The notes below the pieces were generated by a model that worked only from the letters and a program-made list of their open reading frames with translations, searched no databases and had not been told where the DNA came from. Positions 1 to 6,210 of a stretch of 20,786 nt of DNA are shown piece by piece; the stretch's first letter is position 1, and the number at the start of each line of letters is the position of its first letter. Where the stretch lies: NCBI GenBank assembly GCA_035628505.1, contig DASPJR010000209.1, forward strand, positions 1-20,786, read 5' to 3'. This DNA is from DASPJR01 sp035628505 (GTDB lineage Bacteria > Planctomycetota > SZUA-567 > H5-PLA8). The translations under genes and the position numbers were made by a program.

Positions 1-844
1 TGTAGAGCATGGACGCGACATCGAGCGGCTCGCCGGTCATCCAGCTTTCAAAACCGGGTGACGCGAGAAGATTGTTCAGCCGCATCGCGAGCGCGAAACG
101 ATCCTTTGAGGGAAAGAACGACTCAATATCCATCACTCCCACGCGCGTCATTGGTGGCGATTGGATCTGCTGGATCATTGCCCCAAGATCGAGATCTTTA
201 CCGTCTTTCCAGGCCGCGCCGAGAATCGCAGAGAGAAGGATGTGTTCGCGGCTCTGAACCGGATCGCCTTCGATGCCCAGCAGTCCGAGAAGGCTCGTGG
301 CGGTCGTTGCAATGCGCTCGCGAAAGAGCTCTGCGTCTTCGCGGATCGTCTCACTGGGCGCATCGAAGGATTTGAGGATCGACAGCGAAATGCCGGCGTT
401 GCTTCCCGGTGTGTAGACCGCGAAGTCGGCAGCATCTTTAAGGCGCTGAATGCGTGTGCCGTCCTGGCCCCAGTCGGCCAGCCCGCGTTTCCATTTTTCC
501 GCCTGCTGACTGGCAAAGTCACTCACCGAAACGCCGGCGCGCTGCGCGTCGGACTCATTGACCCACGGCGCGAAGTCTTCACCGCGCAGTTGTGGAAAAG
601 TAAGCAGCAGGTTGCTGATGTCGCCCTTTGGATCGATGGCTATGCAGGGGATGCCATCGATCGCCGCTTCCTCTAAGATGGACAGACAAAGGCCTGTCTT
701 TCCGCTGCCGGTCATTCCGACGCAGACGGCGTGCGTGACCAAGTCCTTGGATTCATACAGCACGAGCCGGTCGGTTCGTTTACGCGCCGGGAGATCAAAA
801 CTTTTACCAAGGTAGAATACGCCGAGTTTCTCGAAGTCCTGCAT
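1..844 (-). CDS. HerA/DUF87-like ATP-binding protein, 3' end beyond window
   Basis: The minus-strand frame is open from an ATG at 842-844 to the left edge, giving about 281 residues with no stop, so the gene is truncated only by the window. Walker A is GMTGSGKT at residues 43-50, and a Walker B-like strand, IAIDPKGD, follows about 20 residues later. This layout (short N-terminal strand, early P-loop, then DPKGD) matches the bacterial HerA/FtsK-type ATPases annotated as DUF87 'ATP-binding protein', which usually run to several hundred residues. Family members are thought to act as hexameric motors on DNA or protein, but the role of this subfamily is not established. A possible AGGAG lies about 12 nt upstream of the ATG, inside the GGCTCTT repeats. 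The gene is transcribed away from the retron and shares its intergenic region. Reading of the family is fairly secure; a functional link to the retron is not shown. Confidence 0.85.
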   Translation of the reverse strand, partial: MQDFEKLGVFYLGKSFDLPARKRTDRLVLYESKDLVTHAVCVGMTGSGKTGLCLSILEEAAIDGIPCIAIDPKGDISNLLLTFPQLRGEDFAPWVNESDAQRAGVSVSDFASQQAEKWKRGLADWGQDGTRIQRLKDAADFAVYTPGSNAGISLSILKSFDAPSETIREDAELFRERIATTATSLLGLLGIEGDPVQSREHILLSAILGAAWKDGKDLDLGAMIQQIQSPPMTRVGVMDIESFFPSKDRFALAMRLNNLLASPGFESWMTGEPLDVASMLY

Positions 845-846
845 TG

Positions 847-979
847 TGGCTCTTAGCTCCTGGCTCTTAGCTCTTAACGGCCAATACCGTTCGGATCTTT
901 TCTTTATTATGCATAAGCAGCTTAGCAAAAACTTCTTCTGCAGAATACGCATTCCAAGAGCCAAGAGCCTAGAAGAGCC
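847..979. repeat. GGCTCTT / AAGAGCC repeat cluster between divergent genes
   Basis: A 14-nt unit (TGGCTCTTAGCTC plus C or T) occurs twice in tandem at 847-860 and 861-874. The reverse-complement core AAGAGCC occurs three times at 956-962, 963-969 and 973-979. The two clusters therefore form an imperfect inverted arrangement around an AT-rich stretch (about 895-925, with TCTTTATTATGCATAA). It lies between the HerA-like gene and the retron promoter. It could be a regulator binding region, a cruciform-forming element or the remnant of a small repeat family; the sequence alone does not decide. Confidence 0.6.
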
Positions 980-991
980 GAACGTTCGCCA

Positions 992-1020
992 TTTACCTGC
1001 GCGGCGCCTTGTGATATAGA
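992..1020 (+). promoter_or_regulatory. Predicted promoter of the retron RNA
   Basis: A TTTACC -35-like hexamer (992-997) and a TATAGA -10-like hexamer (1015-1020) are separated by exactly 17 nt. Each matches the sigma-70 consensus at four or five positions. The expected start, near 1027, falls directly at the first base of the a1 repeat, as expected for a retron transcript. This is prediction from sequence only. Confidence 0.55.
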
Positions 1021-1028
1021 TGCGCTCA

Positions 1029-1042
1029 CAGCCGGCGCCGGA
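1029..1042 (+). repeat. Retron a1 inverted repeat
   Basis: CAGCCGGCGCCGGA is perfectly complementary to the a2 copy at 1187-1200. The core CCGGCGCCGG is itself palindromic, but the flanking CAG and A also pair with a2, so the pairing exceeds what the palindrome alone gives. Two further G-U pairs (1043-1044 with 1185-1186) could extend it. Confidence 0.8.
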
Positions 1043-1186
1043 GGACAGGTCAAGCGACTCTGCGCAAAACAGAGGCTGCGGGGCTACCCCGCGGACGCAC
1101 GCATGAGGCTCATTCGAGGATGAACTAGACGTCGATGGCTGTTGCAAGCCGTCGCGCTAGTCCCGTACAGGTCTGAGTTGTCTGTT

Positions 1187-1200
1187 TCCGGCGCCGGCTG
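1187..1200 (+). repeat. Retron a2 inverted repeat
   Basis: TCCGGCGCCGGCTG is the partner of a1. It ends 7 nt before the first possible start codon of the reverse transcriptase. An in-frame TGA at 1199-1201 excludes any longer RT start. No clear Shine-Dalgarno sequence lies between a2 and the RT start. Confidence 0.8.
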
Positions 1201-1213
1201 AATATCTTTGATC

Positions 1214-2587
1214 ATGTCAAAAACGCCCACTATCCTTCGCGCCATCTTCAATTTTCTCGGAGCGATAGCTTTTCTGCTGCTGCTTCCGATTGCCATTCCA
1301 TTCATTCTCATCGGGCTCATTATTGGCGGCATCGTGATGCTGCTGCAGGCGGTTGGACTCATGAAAAAGCCCGTGCCGCGCACGCCCGGCGTGCTCCGGG
1401 CCGATGCGTGGAAGCCTGTGAAGCCCTATCACCGCGCGTGGAGCACGCGGCCGTGCAAGCTGCGCCATCACAACCGTCTCGTGAAGCAGAAGCCGTATGT
1501 ACTCGCGCGCGCGGTAAAGCCGGAAGGTGCTTACGAGACCTTCTATTTCGACGGTCGTGTCGGCGGCAATGACGAGCGACTGCGGGGTTATGGCCTGCCG
1601 CTCCTTGAAACGCCCGAAGACATTGCGAAGTGGCTTAACGTTCCCGTTCGCACTCTGGCGTGGCTGGGTGATTACCACCGCTTGAACGCCAGCGAGAAAG
1701 TGAAGAAGAAACAGCATTATCATTACACGTGGGTGAAGAAAAGACGTGCCAATAACTACCGACTGATCGAAGCGCCGAAGCCTATTATGAAAACCGTGCA
1801 GCAACGCATCCTGCGCGAGATCCTCGATCGTGTGCCGGCTCATCCGGCGTCGCATGGTTTTGTGAAGGGCAGATCGATTCAAAGCAACGCTGCAGCGCAT
1901 GTAAAGAAATACGCGCTGCTGAAGTGCGATCTGGAAAACTTCTATCCGAAGATCCGCTTCAAGCGCGTCGTCGCGCTGTTTGGCGGCATGGGCTACAACA
2001 TCGAGGCCTCGCATTGGCTCGCGCGACTCTGTACCAACCGGATTCCAGACGGCCTGAAACAGCCCGGCGTATTTGAGAATTTCTATCAGGAGCGCCATCT
2101 GCCGCAGGGCGCCCCGACCTCACCGGCGATCGCGAATCTCTGCGCGTACCCGCTTGACGTGCGCCTTAGCGGGCTGGCGAAAAAGTTCGGCGTAACTTAT
2201 ACGCGCTACGCCGATGACCTGACGTTCTCGTGCGACGAAAATTTTTTGCGCGGGAAGTCGATGAACTGGCTGATCCGTTATGTGCGCGGCATCGTGCGCG
2301 ACGAAAGGTTCACCTGGAACAACAAGAAGAAAAAGATCATCCGCCATGGACACCGCCATGTTGTGACGGGCCTGGTCGTAAACGAGAAGCCGAACATCCA
2401 GCGCGACCAGTACGATCGCCTCAAGGCGATTCTGCACAACTGCGCCAGGAAGGGGCCAGGCACGCAGAACCGCGATAATCATCCGAACTTCCGGGCTCAT
2501 CTGCAGGGCCGCGTGGCCTTTGTCGAGAGCGTCAATCCTGAGAAGGGCCGAAAGCTAAGGCAACTATTTCAGGCGATCCGATGGTGA
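1214..2587 (+). CDS. Retron reverse transcriptase with N-terminal membrane segment
   Basis: This 457-residue protein copies the msd part of the retron RNA into DNA. RT hallmarks: first catalytic Asp D239 (KCDLENFYP), PQGAPTSP from P297, and the YADD box at 332-335. The retron-specific motifs are NAAAH at 225-229 (NAxxH) and VTG at 384-386. Residues about 11-47 are almost wholly hydrophobic, with prolines at 25 and 29, and could form a two-helix membrane hairpin before a basic linker (KKP at 51-53). Most experimentally studied retron RTs are soluble and have separate effectors, so this fusion is unusual. I chose ATG 1214 over TTG 1208; an in-frame stop at 1199-1201 excludes anything further upstream. 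ATG 1361 would give a soluble enzyme but leave the hydrophobic open frame unexplained. There is no clear ribosome binding site. The gene converges with the DUF309 gene, 9 nt away. Confidence 0.93.
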   Translation: MSKTPTILRAIFNFLGAIAFLLLLPIAIPFILIGLIIGGIVMLLQAVGLMKKPVPRTPGVLRADAWKPVKPYHRAWSTRPCKLRHHNRLVKQKPYVLARAVKPEGAYETFYFDGRVGGNDERLRGYGLPLLETPEDIAKWLNVPVRTLAWLGDYHRLNASEKVKKKQHYHYTWVKKRRANNYRLIEAPKPIMKTVQQRILREILDRVPAHPASHGFVKGRSIQSNAAAHVKKYALLKCDLENFYPKIRFKRVVALFGGMGYNIEASHWLARLCTNRIPDGLKQPGVFENFYQERHLPQGAPTSPAIANLCAYPLDVRLSGLAKKFGVTYTRYADDLTFSCDENFLRGKSMNWLIRYVRGIVRDERFTWNNKKKKIIRHGHRHVVTGLVVNEKPNIQRDQYDRLKAILHNCARKGPGTQNRDNHPNFRAHLQGRVAFVESVNPEKGRKLRQLFQAIRW

Positions 2588-2596
2588 GGCCGTAGG

Positions 2597-3097
2597 TTAC
2601 TCATCTTCCTCGATGTGCCGACCCAGTATCAGCATCTCGTGTTCATCGCACGGCAGCGGCTCAAAGCCGGTGACGTGAATGGTCGGCGTGACGATCTCCG
2701 CCAGCGGCCTCAGCGGCAAAGTCATATCGGCACGGTAGGGCTCGATCAGAGCGCACATGTCGTCTTTGAAGCGCGGAATGTCGAGACCCATGTAAATGCT
2801 CGCGGGTATAGCGGCCGCTTTCAGCTTAAAGGTATGCTGCAGCGAGAGCACGCCTTTACGGTTGCCGTTTTCCCAATGAACGAACGCCACGGCCGCGTGA
2901 ATGATCATCTGGTAAAACGTCTTCTCGATACCTGCTGAGTCCATCCACTGCTCTTCGAGGATTTCATGACATTCAAAGAAGTGCCTGTTATTAAAGAGCC
3001 AGATACCCTTCTTGTAACGCTCGGGATATTCGCTGATTTCAGGTTCGCCGTGGAGCATTTCAGGTTGATACCTCTTTTTGGGGACGAATGGAGTCAA
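2597..3097 (-). CDS. DUF309 domain protein
   Basis: The 166-residue product carries the DUF309 signature: a basic start, then YKKGIWLFNNRHFFECHEILEEQW, here split as LFNNRHFFECHEILE at about residues 34-48, followed by a helical region (YQMIIHAAVAFVHWENGNRKG). DUF309 proteins are small all-helical proteins of unknown biochemical function, often 120-180 residues, so the length is normal. The 5' end is uncertain: the longest frame begins with TTG at 3097, while the first ATG is at 3058 (MLHGEPEI), and neither has an ideal Shine-Dalgarno sequence. The family match is strong. Nothing in its neighbourhood (a convergent retron RT and a tRNA gene) suggests a role. Confidence 0.85.
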   Translation of the reverse strand: MTPFVPKKRYQPEMLHGEPEISEYPERYKKGIWLFNNRHFFECHEILEEQWMDSAGIEKTFYQMIIHAAVAFVHWENGNRKGVLSLQHTFKLKAAAIPASIYMGLDIPRFKDDMCALIEPYRADMTLPLRPLAEIVTPTIHVTGFEPLPCDEHEMLILGRHIEEDE

Positions 3098-3118
3098 AAA
3101 AATCTCGCCGACTTCAAC

Positions 3119-3146
3119 TTGACTCTACGCTGAACTTAAGCATACT
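3119..3146 (+). promoter_or_regulatory. Predicted promoter for tRNA-Glu
   Basis: TTGACT (3119-3124) and CATACT (3141-3146) are spaced by 16 nt, matching the sigma-70 consensus at five and four positions. The start would be near 3153, leaving a leader of about 70 nt before the tRNA. Prediction only. Confidence 0.4.
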
Positions 3147-3222
3147 TCCCCGTCTGGACTTTTGAAGATGTTGGATCCGCGCAAGCATCGTCGCAATCCA
3201 AAATCGACATTCCAACGTTTCT

Positions 3223-3298
3223 GTCCCTGTCGTCTAGAGGCCTAGGACAGAGGCCTTTCAAGCCTCCGACCGGGGTTCGAATCCCCGCAGGGACGCCA
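3223..3298 (+). tRNA. tRNA-Glu (anticodon TTC)
   Basis: A complete cloverleaf can be drawn. The acceptor stem GTCCCTG (3223-3229) pairs with CAGGGAC (3288-3294), followed by discriminator G3295 and an encoded CCA (3296-3298). The anticodon stem GAGGC/GCCTC encloses the loop CTTTCAA, with anticodon TTC at 3257-3259. The T arm is CGGGG-TTCGAAT-CCCCG. The anticodon reads GAA/GAG, hence glutamate. Confidence 0.97.
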
Positions 3299-3331
3299 TT
3301 TTTGAGGCCCGTCGATCCTCCCACTTCGGGA

Positions 3332-3359
3332 TTGATCGCGGAAACAGATCGGGTAGTAT
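3332..3359 (+). promoter_or_regulatory. Predicted rpsU promoter
   Basis: TTGATC (3332-3337) and TAGTAT (3354-3359) are 16 nt apart. The predicted start, near 3366, coincides with the first base of a 7-bp leader hairpin. Four consensus matches in each hexamer; moderate support only. Confidence 0.45.
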
Positions 3360-3365
3360 GGTTCC

Positions 3366-3383
3366 CGTCCGCTGGAGCGGACG
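3366..3383 (+). promoter_or_regulatory. 5' leader hairpin of the rpsU transcript
   Basis: CGTCCGC (3366-3372) pairs perfectly with GCGGACG (3377-3383) around a TGGA tetraloop. It would sit at the very 5' end of the predicted rpsU transcript, about 27 nt before the start codon. It could stabilise the message or take part in ribosomal-protein feedback; neither is shown. Confidence 0.5.
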
Positions 3384-3409
3384 TAGAGATTTTTGTGCTG
3401 GGGGTTTTT

Positions 3410-3622
3410 GTGGTCAGAGTCGAAGCTCGTGCTGGTGAAGGTCTTGAGAAGGTTCTGCGGCGTTTCAAGAAGGCCTGCGAAAAAGAAGGTTTGACCAAGC
3501 AGCTGCGTCAGAACCAGCATTTCGAGAAACCCAGCGACAAGAAACGCCGCAAGAAAGTCGCGGCCGAACGTGCGCAGCGTAAAGAGCTGCTGGCCGGCAG
3601 CAGCGGCATGCGTCGCAAGTAA
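3410..3622 (+). CDS. rpsU: 30S ribosomal protein S21
   Basis: The 70-residue product matches the S21 pattern: a short beta-like start (VRVEARAGEG), the core LRRFKKACEKEGL, then QHFEKPSDKKRRKK and a very basic helix ending in MRRK. S21 is a late-assembling small-subunit protein next to the anti-Shine-Dalgarno region of 16S rRNA and influences initiation. I chose the GTG at 3410 because S21 proteins begin only a few residues before this motif; the open frame continues upstream to 3302, but that part is the leader and looks non-coding. GGGGG lies 5 nt before the GTG and is the only Shine-Dalgarno-like element. A hairpin terminator follows at 3661. The gene is close downstream of tRNA-Glu but appears to have its own promoter. 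Confidence 0.9.
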   Translation: MVRVEARAGEGLEKVLRRFKKACEKEGLTKQLRQNQHFEKPSDKKRRKKVAAERAQRKELLAGSSGMRRK

Positions 3623-3660
3623 AATCGCGGCCACGCGCCAATTCTGATAGTTCAACAATA

Positions 3661-3700
3661 GAAACCGGAGCAGTGGCAAGCTGCCCGGTTTCGTCGTTTT
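3661..3700 (+). terminator. Rho-independent terminator after rpsU
   Basis: GAAACCGG (3661-3668) pairs with CCGGTTTC (3684-3691), with an inner GCAG/CTGC pairing, and is followed by GTCGTTTT ending at 3700. This is a good intrinsic terminator just 38 nt after the rpsU stop. Confidence 0.75.
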
Positions 3701-3781
3701 AACAGGCAAGACACCCCCTCTTTTCGATGCACGCGTGCATTCTTTTCCAGCTTTTCTAGCTCTATTTACCACGCCTCACTG

Positions 3782-3810
3782 TTGACGCCGCTTCGGTTTG
3801 CCCGACACTA
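3782..3810 (+). promoter_or_regulatory. Weak candidate promoter for the PA14 protein gene
   Basis: TTGACG (3782-3787) is a good -35-like hexamer, but the -10 region at 16-17 nt spacing (GACACTA) matches the consensus poorly. The intergenic stretch 3701-3863 holds nothing else that I recognise. Confidence 0.25.
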
Positions 3811-3874
3811 AACTCTCTATCACCTTCAAGGCTATTACACCTTTGAGTGGTGCTATTGAACACGGAGGCGGACT

Positions 3875-6073
3875 ATGCGGTATTTCCTGTTTTTATGTGC
3901 GCTGTTTTCAGGCGTGCTCGGCGCGGCCGATTTTACATCTGTCGATATTAATACCGACCTGCAAGGCAAAACCGTAAAGTCCGGACTCACCGGCTATGAC
4001 ATCAGCGGCGGGGGCGAGGACATCTGGTTCAGCAAGGATAGTTTTCGCTTCGTATACATTCCCTGCAGCGGCGACTTCGATATCAAAGTCCGCATCGCGT
4101 CGATTCAACGCCAGCACGAATGGACGAAGGCCGGCCTGATGGTGCGCCAGAGCACCGATCCGGGAAGCGCGCACGCGATGATGGTCTTCGCGGCTTCGGG
4201 CCAGTTTGCTTTTCAGCACCGTTCTTCAAGTAAAGGAGAGATGTCGCATCATGGCGGCAGCCAGAATGTCAACGGTCCAGTCTGGGTCCGCCTGATCCGC
4301 GCCGGAGATTGCGTCACCGGATACGAGGCAACGAACGATGATGGTTCCAACTGGAGGGAAGTGGGCGTTAAGCGGATGGGCTTCACGGGGGAAGTCCTGC
4401 TGGGCATGTGCGTCACTGCTCATAAAAAGGAAACTCTCAGCAAGGTCGAATTCCGCGAGCTTGAAGTCGAGTTGGACGTAAAAGGCACGCGCGGCCGCGG
4501 CAACGGTCTCAAAGGAACTTACTTCGATAATGACAAACTGACCGGCAACGGCACTTCGCGTTTGGACCCACTAATCCTATTCGACTGGGATCAGAGCGCT
4601 CCGCTCAATGGTTTGCCGGCAGACAATTACAGCATCCGCTGGGAAGGAATGGTCGAAGCAGCGTTCGACGAAGAGTACGTATTCTACGCAAAAAGTGATG
4701 ATGGCGTGAGGCTATGGCTGAATCATCAGCTGATCATCGACAATTGGCGTGGCCAGTCGGCCACGGAAGTCCGCAGCGCGCCGGTCGCCATGAAGGCCGG
4801 GGAAAAAGTTCCGTTGCGCGTTGAATATTTTGATTACATCGGTGAAGCGCAGATGAGTTTGCGCTGGAGCAGCAAATCCACTCTCAAGCAGATCATTCCT
4901 ACGCGGCGTCTATATGCAGATGACGGGCTTGTTGCCACAGCTGATGCCGCTCCCGCTGCCTCCGGAACCCGCGTAATCGCTTCGACACCCCGACCGGAAG
5001 ATCCGGCGCCGGCGCAGCGTTCAGCAGCCTCGCGCGGTCAACAGGAAGAATATGTGCCGCTCGATAAGAATCTCGCTGCGGCGCTGGCGGCAGGCGCAGC
5101 AAAGCTGGCAGCAGATAACAAACCTGAAAAAGCGCGCGAACTCTGTTTTAAGGCACTCGCCAATGACGAGACATGCCCCGAGGCGCTCTTTGAGCTAGGC
5201 AAGATTCTTGAGAAGGATGGGAAAAACGTCGAGGCCGCAAACTTCTTTGTGCGTGCCGCGCGGGAATGGTCCAAGAGCGCCGATGCGCCGCCCGCAGTGC
5301 AGACAAAGCGTGCGGACGCCGAGCGGCGTGTTCAGGCGTTGAATCCGCACGCGGCCCGATTCACCGCGCTGCTTACCGATTATGCGCTCGAAATCGGAGC
5401 GGCGCTGAAAAAGAACAATAACGATAGCCTGTCGCTGGAACTTGCCGGCGAGCGCGTTCGCTCGCTGCGCCTGAAGGAACTGGTGGCAGCCGACAAACTG
5501 CCGCGCCTTGAAAAAACATCGGCTGCCGGCGGTCCGGCCGCAAAAGCCATGGGACCAGCAATTCCGCTGGATGTGGAGCGTGCATTGAAAGCGGCGGGCT
5601 GGACGGCGATCACGGGACGCTGGACGAAGAAGGCGGAGAATGTCTACGAAGTGAGTGAAGGAAAGCTGTCTGCAACACTGACTAACGGCGCTCTTCAGGT
5701 TCTCGTTCACAAAGGTGGAAGTGGAAGCGTGAAAGCGTTTGTGCGGAACGGCCACAACGATTCAATCTATAGCAGTTATTACTCTTACGGCAGCGGTTAC
5801 GGCGTCGCCGTCGAAGGCAACTCCTGCAAGCTTTACACGCCTTTGAATTACACGGGACAGATTTACCGCCCGTACTCAGAACGCGAGGTCGCCTTGCCTG
5901 AGGCCTTTCCCAAGCACCAGTTCCTCGTGACAGTCATGGACGGAAACCTTGAAATAACAGTTAACGGCAAGCGCGAACACCGTTCGAATTATAAGCTCAG
6001 CAGGGAGGGGCCGTTCGTGATCGATATCGATGGTACGATGACCATCGAAATGCCACAGGCTAAAGGGCAATAA
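3875..6073 (+). CDS. Secreted DUF1349-like / PA14 / TPR protein
   Basis: This 732-residue protein has a Sec signal peptide (about residues 1-17, cleavage after LGA). Residues about 18-200 look like a DUF1349/concanavalin-like beta-sandwich (DIWFSKDSFRFVY, WTKAGLMVRQS, WVRLIRAGD). Residues about 211-350 are a PA14 domain (GLKGTYFDN, YSIRWEGMV, DDGVRLWLN, WRGQSATEV, SLRWSS). A low-complexity linker follows, then TPR-like helices at about 398-466 (KPEKARELCFKALAND, CPEALFELGKIL). The C-terminal 150 residues look like a further beta-rich module. PA14 and DUF1349 domains commonly bind carbohydrate, so an extracellular or periplasmic glycan-binding role is likely; no catalytic motif is visible. The start is firm: GGAGG at 3864-3868 lies 6 nt before the ATG. 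Confidence 0.85.
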   Translation: MRYFLFLCALFSGVLGAADFTSVDINTDLQGKTVKSGLTGYDISGGGEDIWFSKDSFRFVYIPCSGDFDIKVRIASIQRQHEWTKAGLMVRQSTDPGSAHAMMVFAASGQFAFQHRSSSKGEMSHHGGSQNVNGPVWVRLIRAGDCVTGYEATNDDGSNWREVGVKRMGFTGEVLLGMCVTAHKKETLSKVEFRELEVELDVKGTRGRGNGLKGTYFDNDKLTGNGTSRLDPLILFDWDQSAPLNGLPADNYSIRWEGMVEAAFDEEYVFYAKSDDGVRLWLNHQLIIDNWRGQSATEVRSAPVAMKAGEKVPLRVEYFDYIGEAQMSLRWSSKSTLKQIIPTRRLYADDGLVATADAAPAASGTRVIASTPRPEDPAPAQRSAASRGQQEEYVPLDKNLAAALAAGAAKLAADNKPEKARELCFKALANDETCPEALFELGKILEKDGKNVEAANFFVRAAREWSKSADAPPAVQTKRADAERRVQALNPHAARFTALLTDYALEIGAALKKNNNDSLSLELAGERVRSLRLKELVAADKLPRLEKTSAAGGPAAKAMGPAIPLDVERALKAAGWTAITGRWTKKAENVYEVSEGKLSATLTNGALQVLVHKGGSGSVKAFVRNGHNDSIYSSYYSYGSGYGVAVEGNSCKLYTPLNYTGQIYRPYSEREVALPEAFPKHQFLVTVMDGNLEITVNGKREHRSNYKLSREGPFVIDIDGTMTIEMPQAKGQ

Positions 6074-6138
6074 GTCTCACGGTTATGGAATGAATCGCTT
6101 TTCTCAAAACGTCTCGCCTCCTTCGCGGTACTACAACT

Positions 6139-6166
6139 GCCCGGATTTTTTTAGGCACATCCGGGC
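6139..6166 (+). terminator. Hairpin after the PA14 protein gene
   Basis: GCCCGGAT (6139-6146) pairs perfectly with ATCCGGGC (6159-6166) around a T-rich loop. Only TTGT follows, not a true U-tract, so its termination activity is uncertain. It separates the two large exported-protein genes. Confidence 0.4.
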
Positions 6167-6210
6167 TTGTGCGGCTGTATACTCTGCCGTGACTTATGCG
6201 CGAGAGCTGA

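Larger units (their letters stand above)
1027..1200 (+). ncRNA. Retron msr-msd non-coding RNA
   Basis: The region upstream of the retron RT starts and ends with perfect 14-nt inverted repeats: a1 CAGCCGGCGCCGGA (1029-1042) and a2 TCCGGCGCCGGCTG (1187-1200). Between them are a CTCTG/CAGAG hairpin (1058-1074), a strong GC hairpin GCGGGG-CTA-CCCCGC (1078-1092, extendable to 8 bp), and a small alternative ATGA/TCAT hairpin zone (1103-1123). A longer msd-like hairpin spans 1124-1161: ACTAG pairs with CTAGT outside, and CGATGGCT pairs with AGCCGTCG around the loop GTTGCA. By analogy with known retrons, the priming guanosine would lie just after a1; G1054 in the AAGCGA context is the best guess. The msr/msd boundary and priming base are inference; the a1/a2 pairing and position before an RT with NAxxH and VTG motifs are direct observations. 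Confidence 0.8.

Noticed and set aside
161..676. A 171-residue plus-strand open frame at the left end
   Set aside because: It is opposite the HerA-like gene, which has Walker motifs; no recognisable domain or ribosome binding site.
1217..2098. A 293-residue open frame on the minus strand opposite the retron RT
   Set aside because: It lies wholly antisense to the RT, whose motifs are unmistakable; the translation shows no family signature and is the type of long antisense frame common in GC-rich DNA.
3302..3409. Longer N-terminus for ribosomal protein S21
   Set aside because: S21 proteins start a few residues before the conserved core; the extra 36 codons overlap the promoter and leader hairpin and show no conserved pattern.
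3242..3772. A 176-residue minus-strand open frame
   Set aside because: It runs through the tRNA-Glu gene, all of rpsU and its terminator in antisense, so it is a chance frame.
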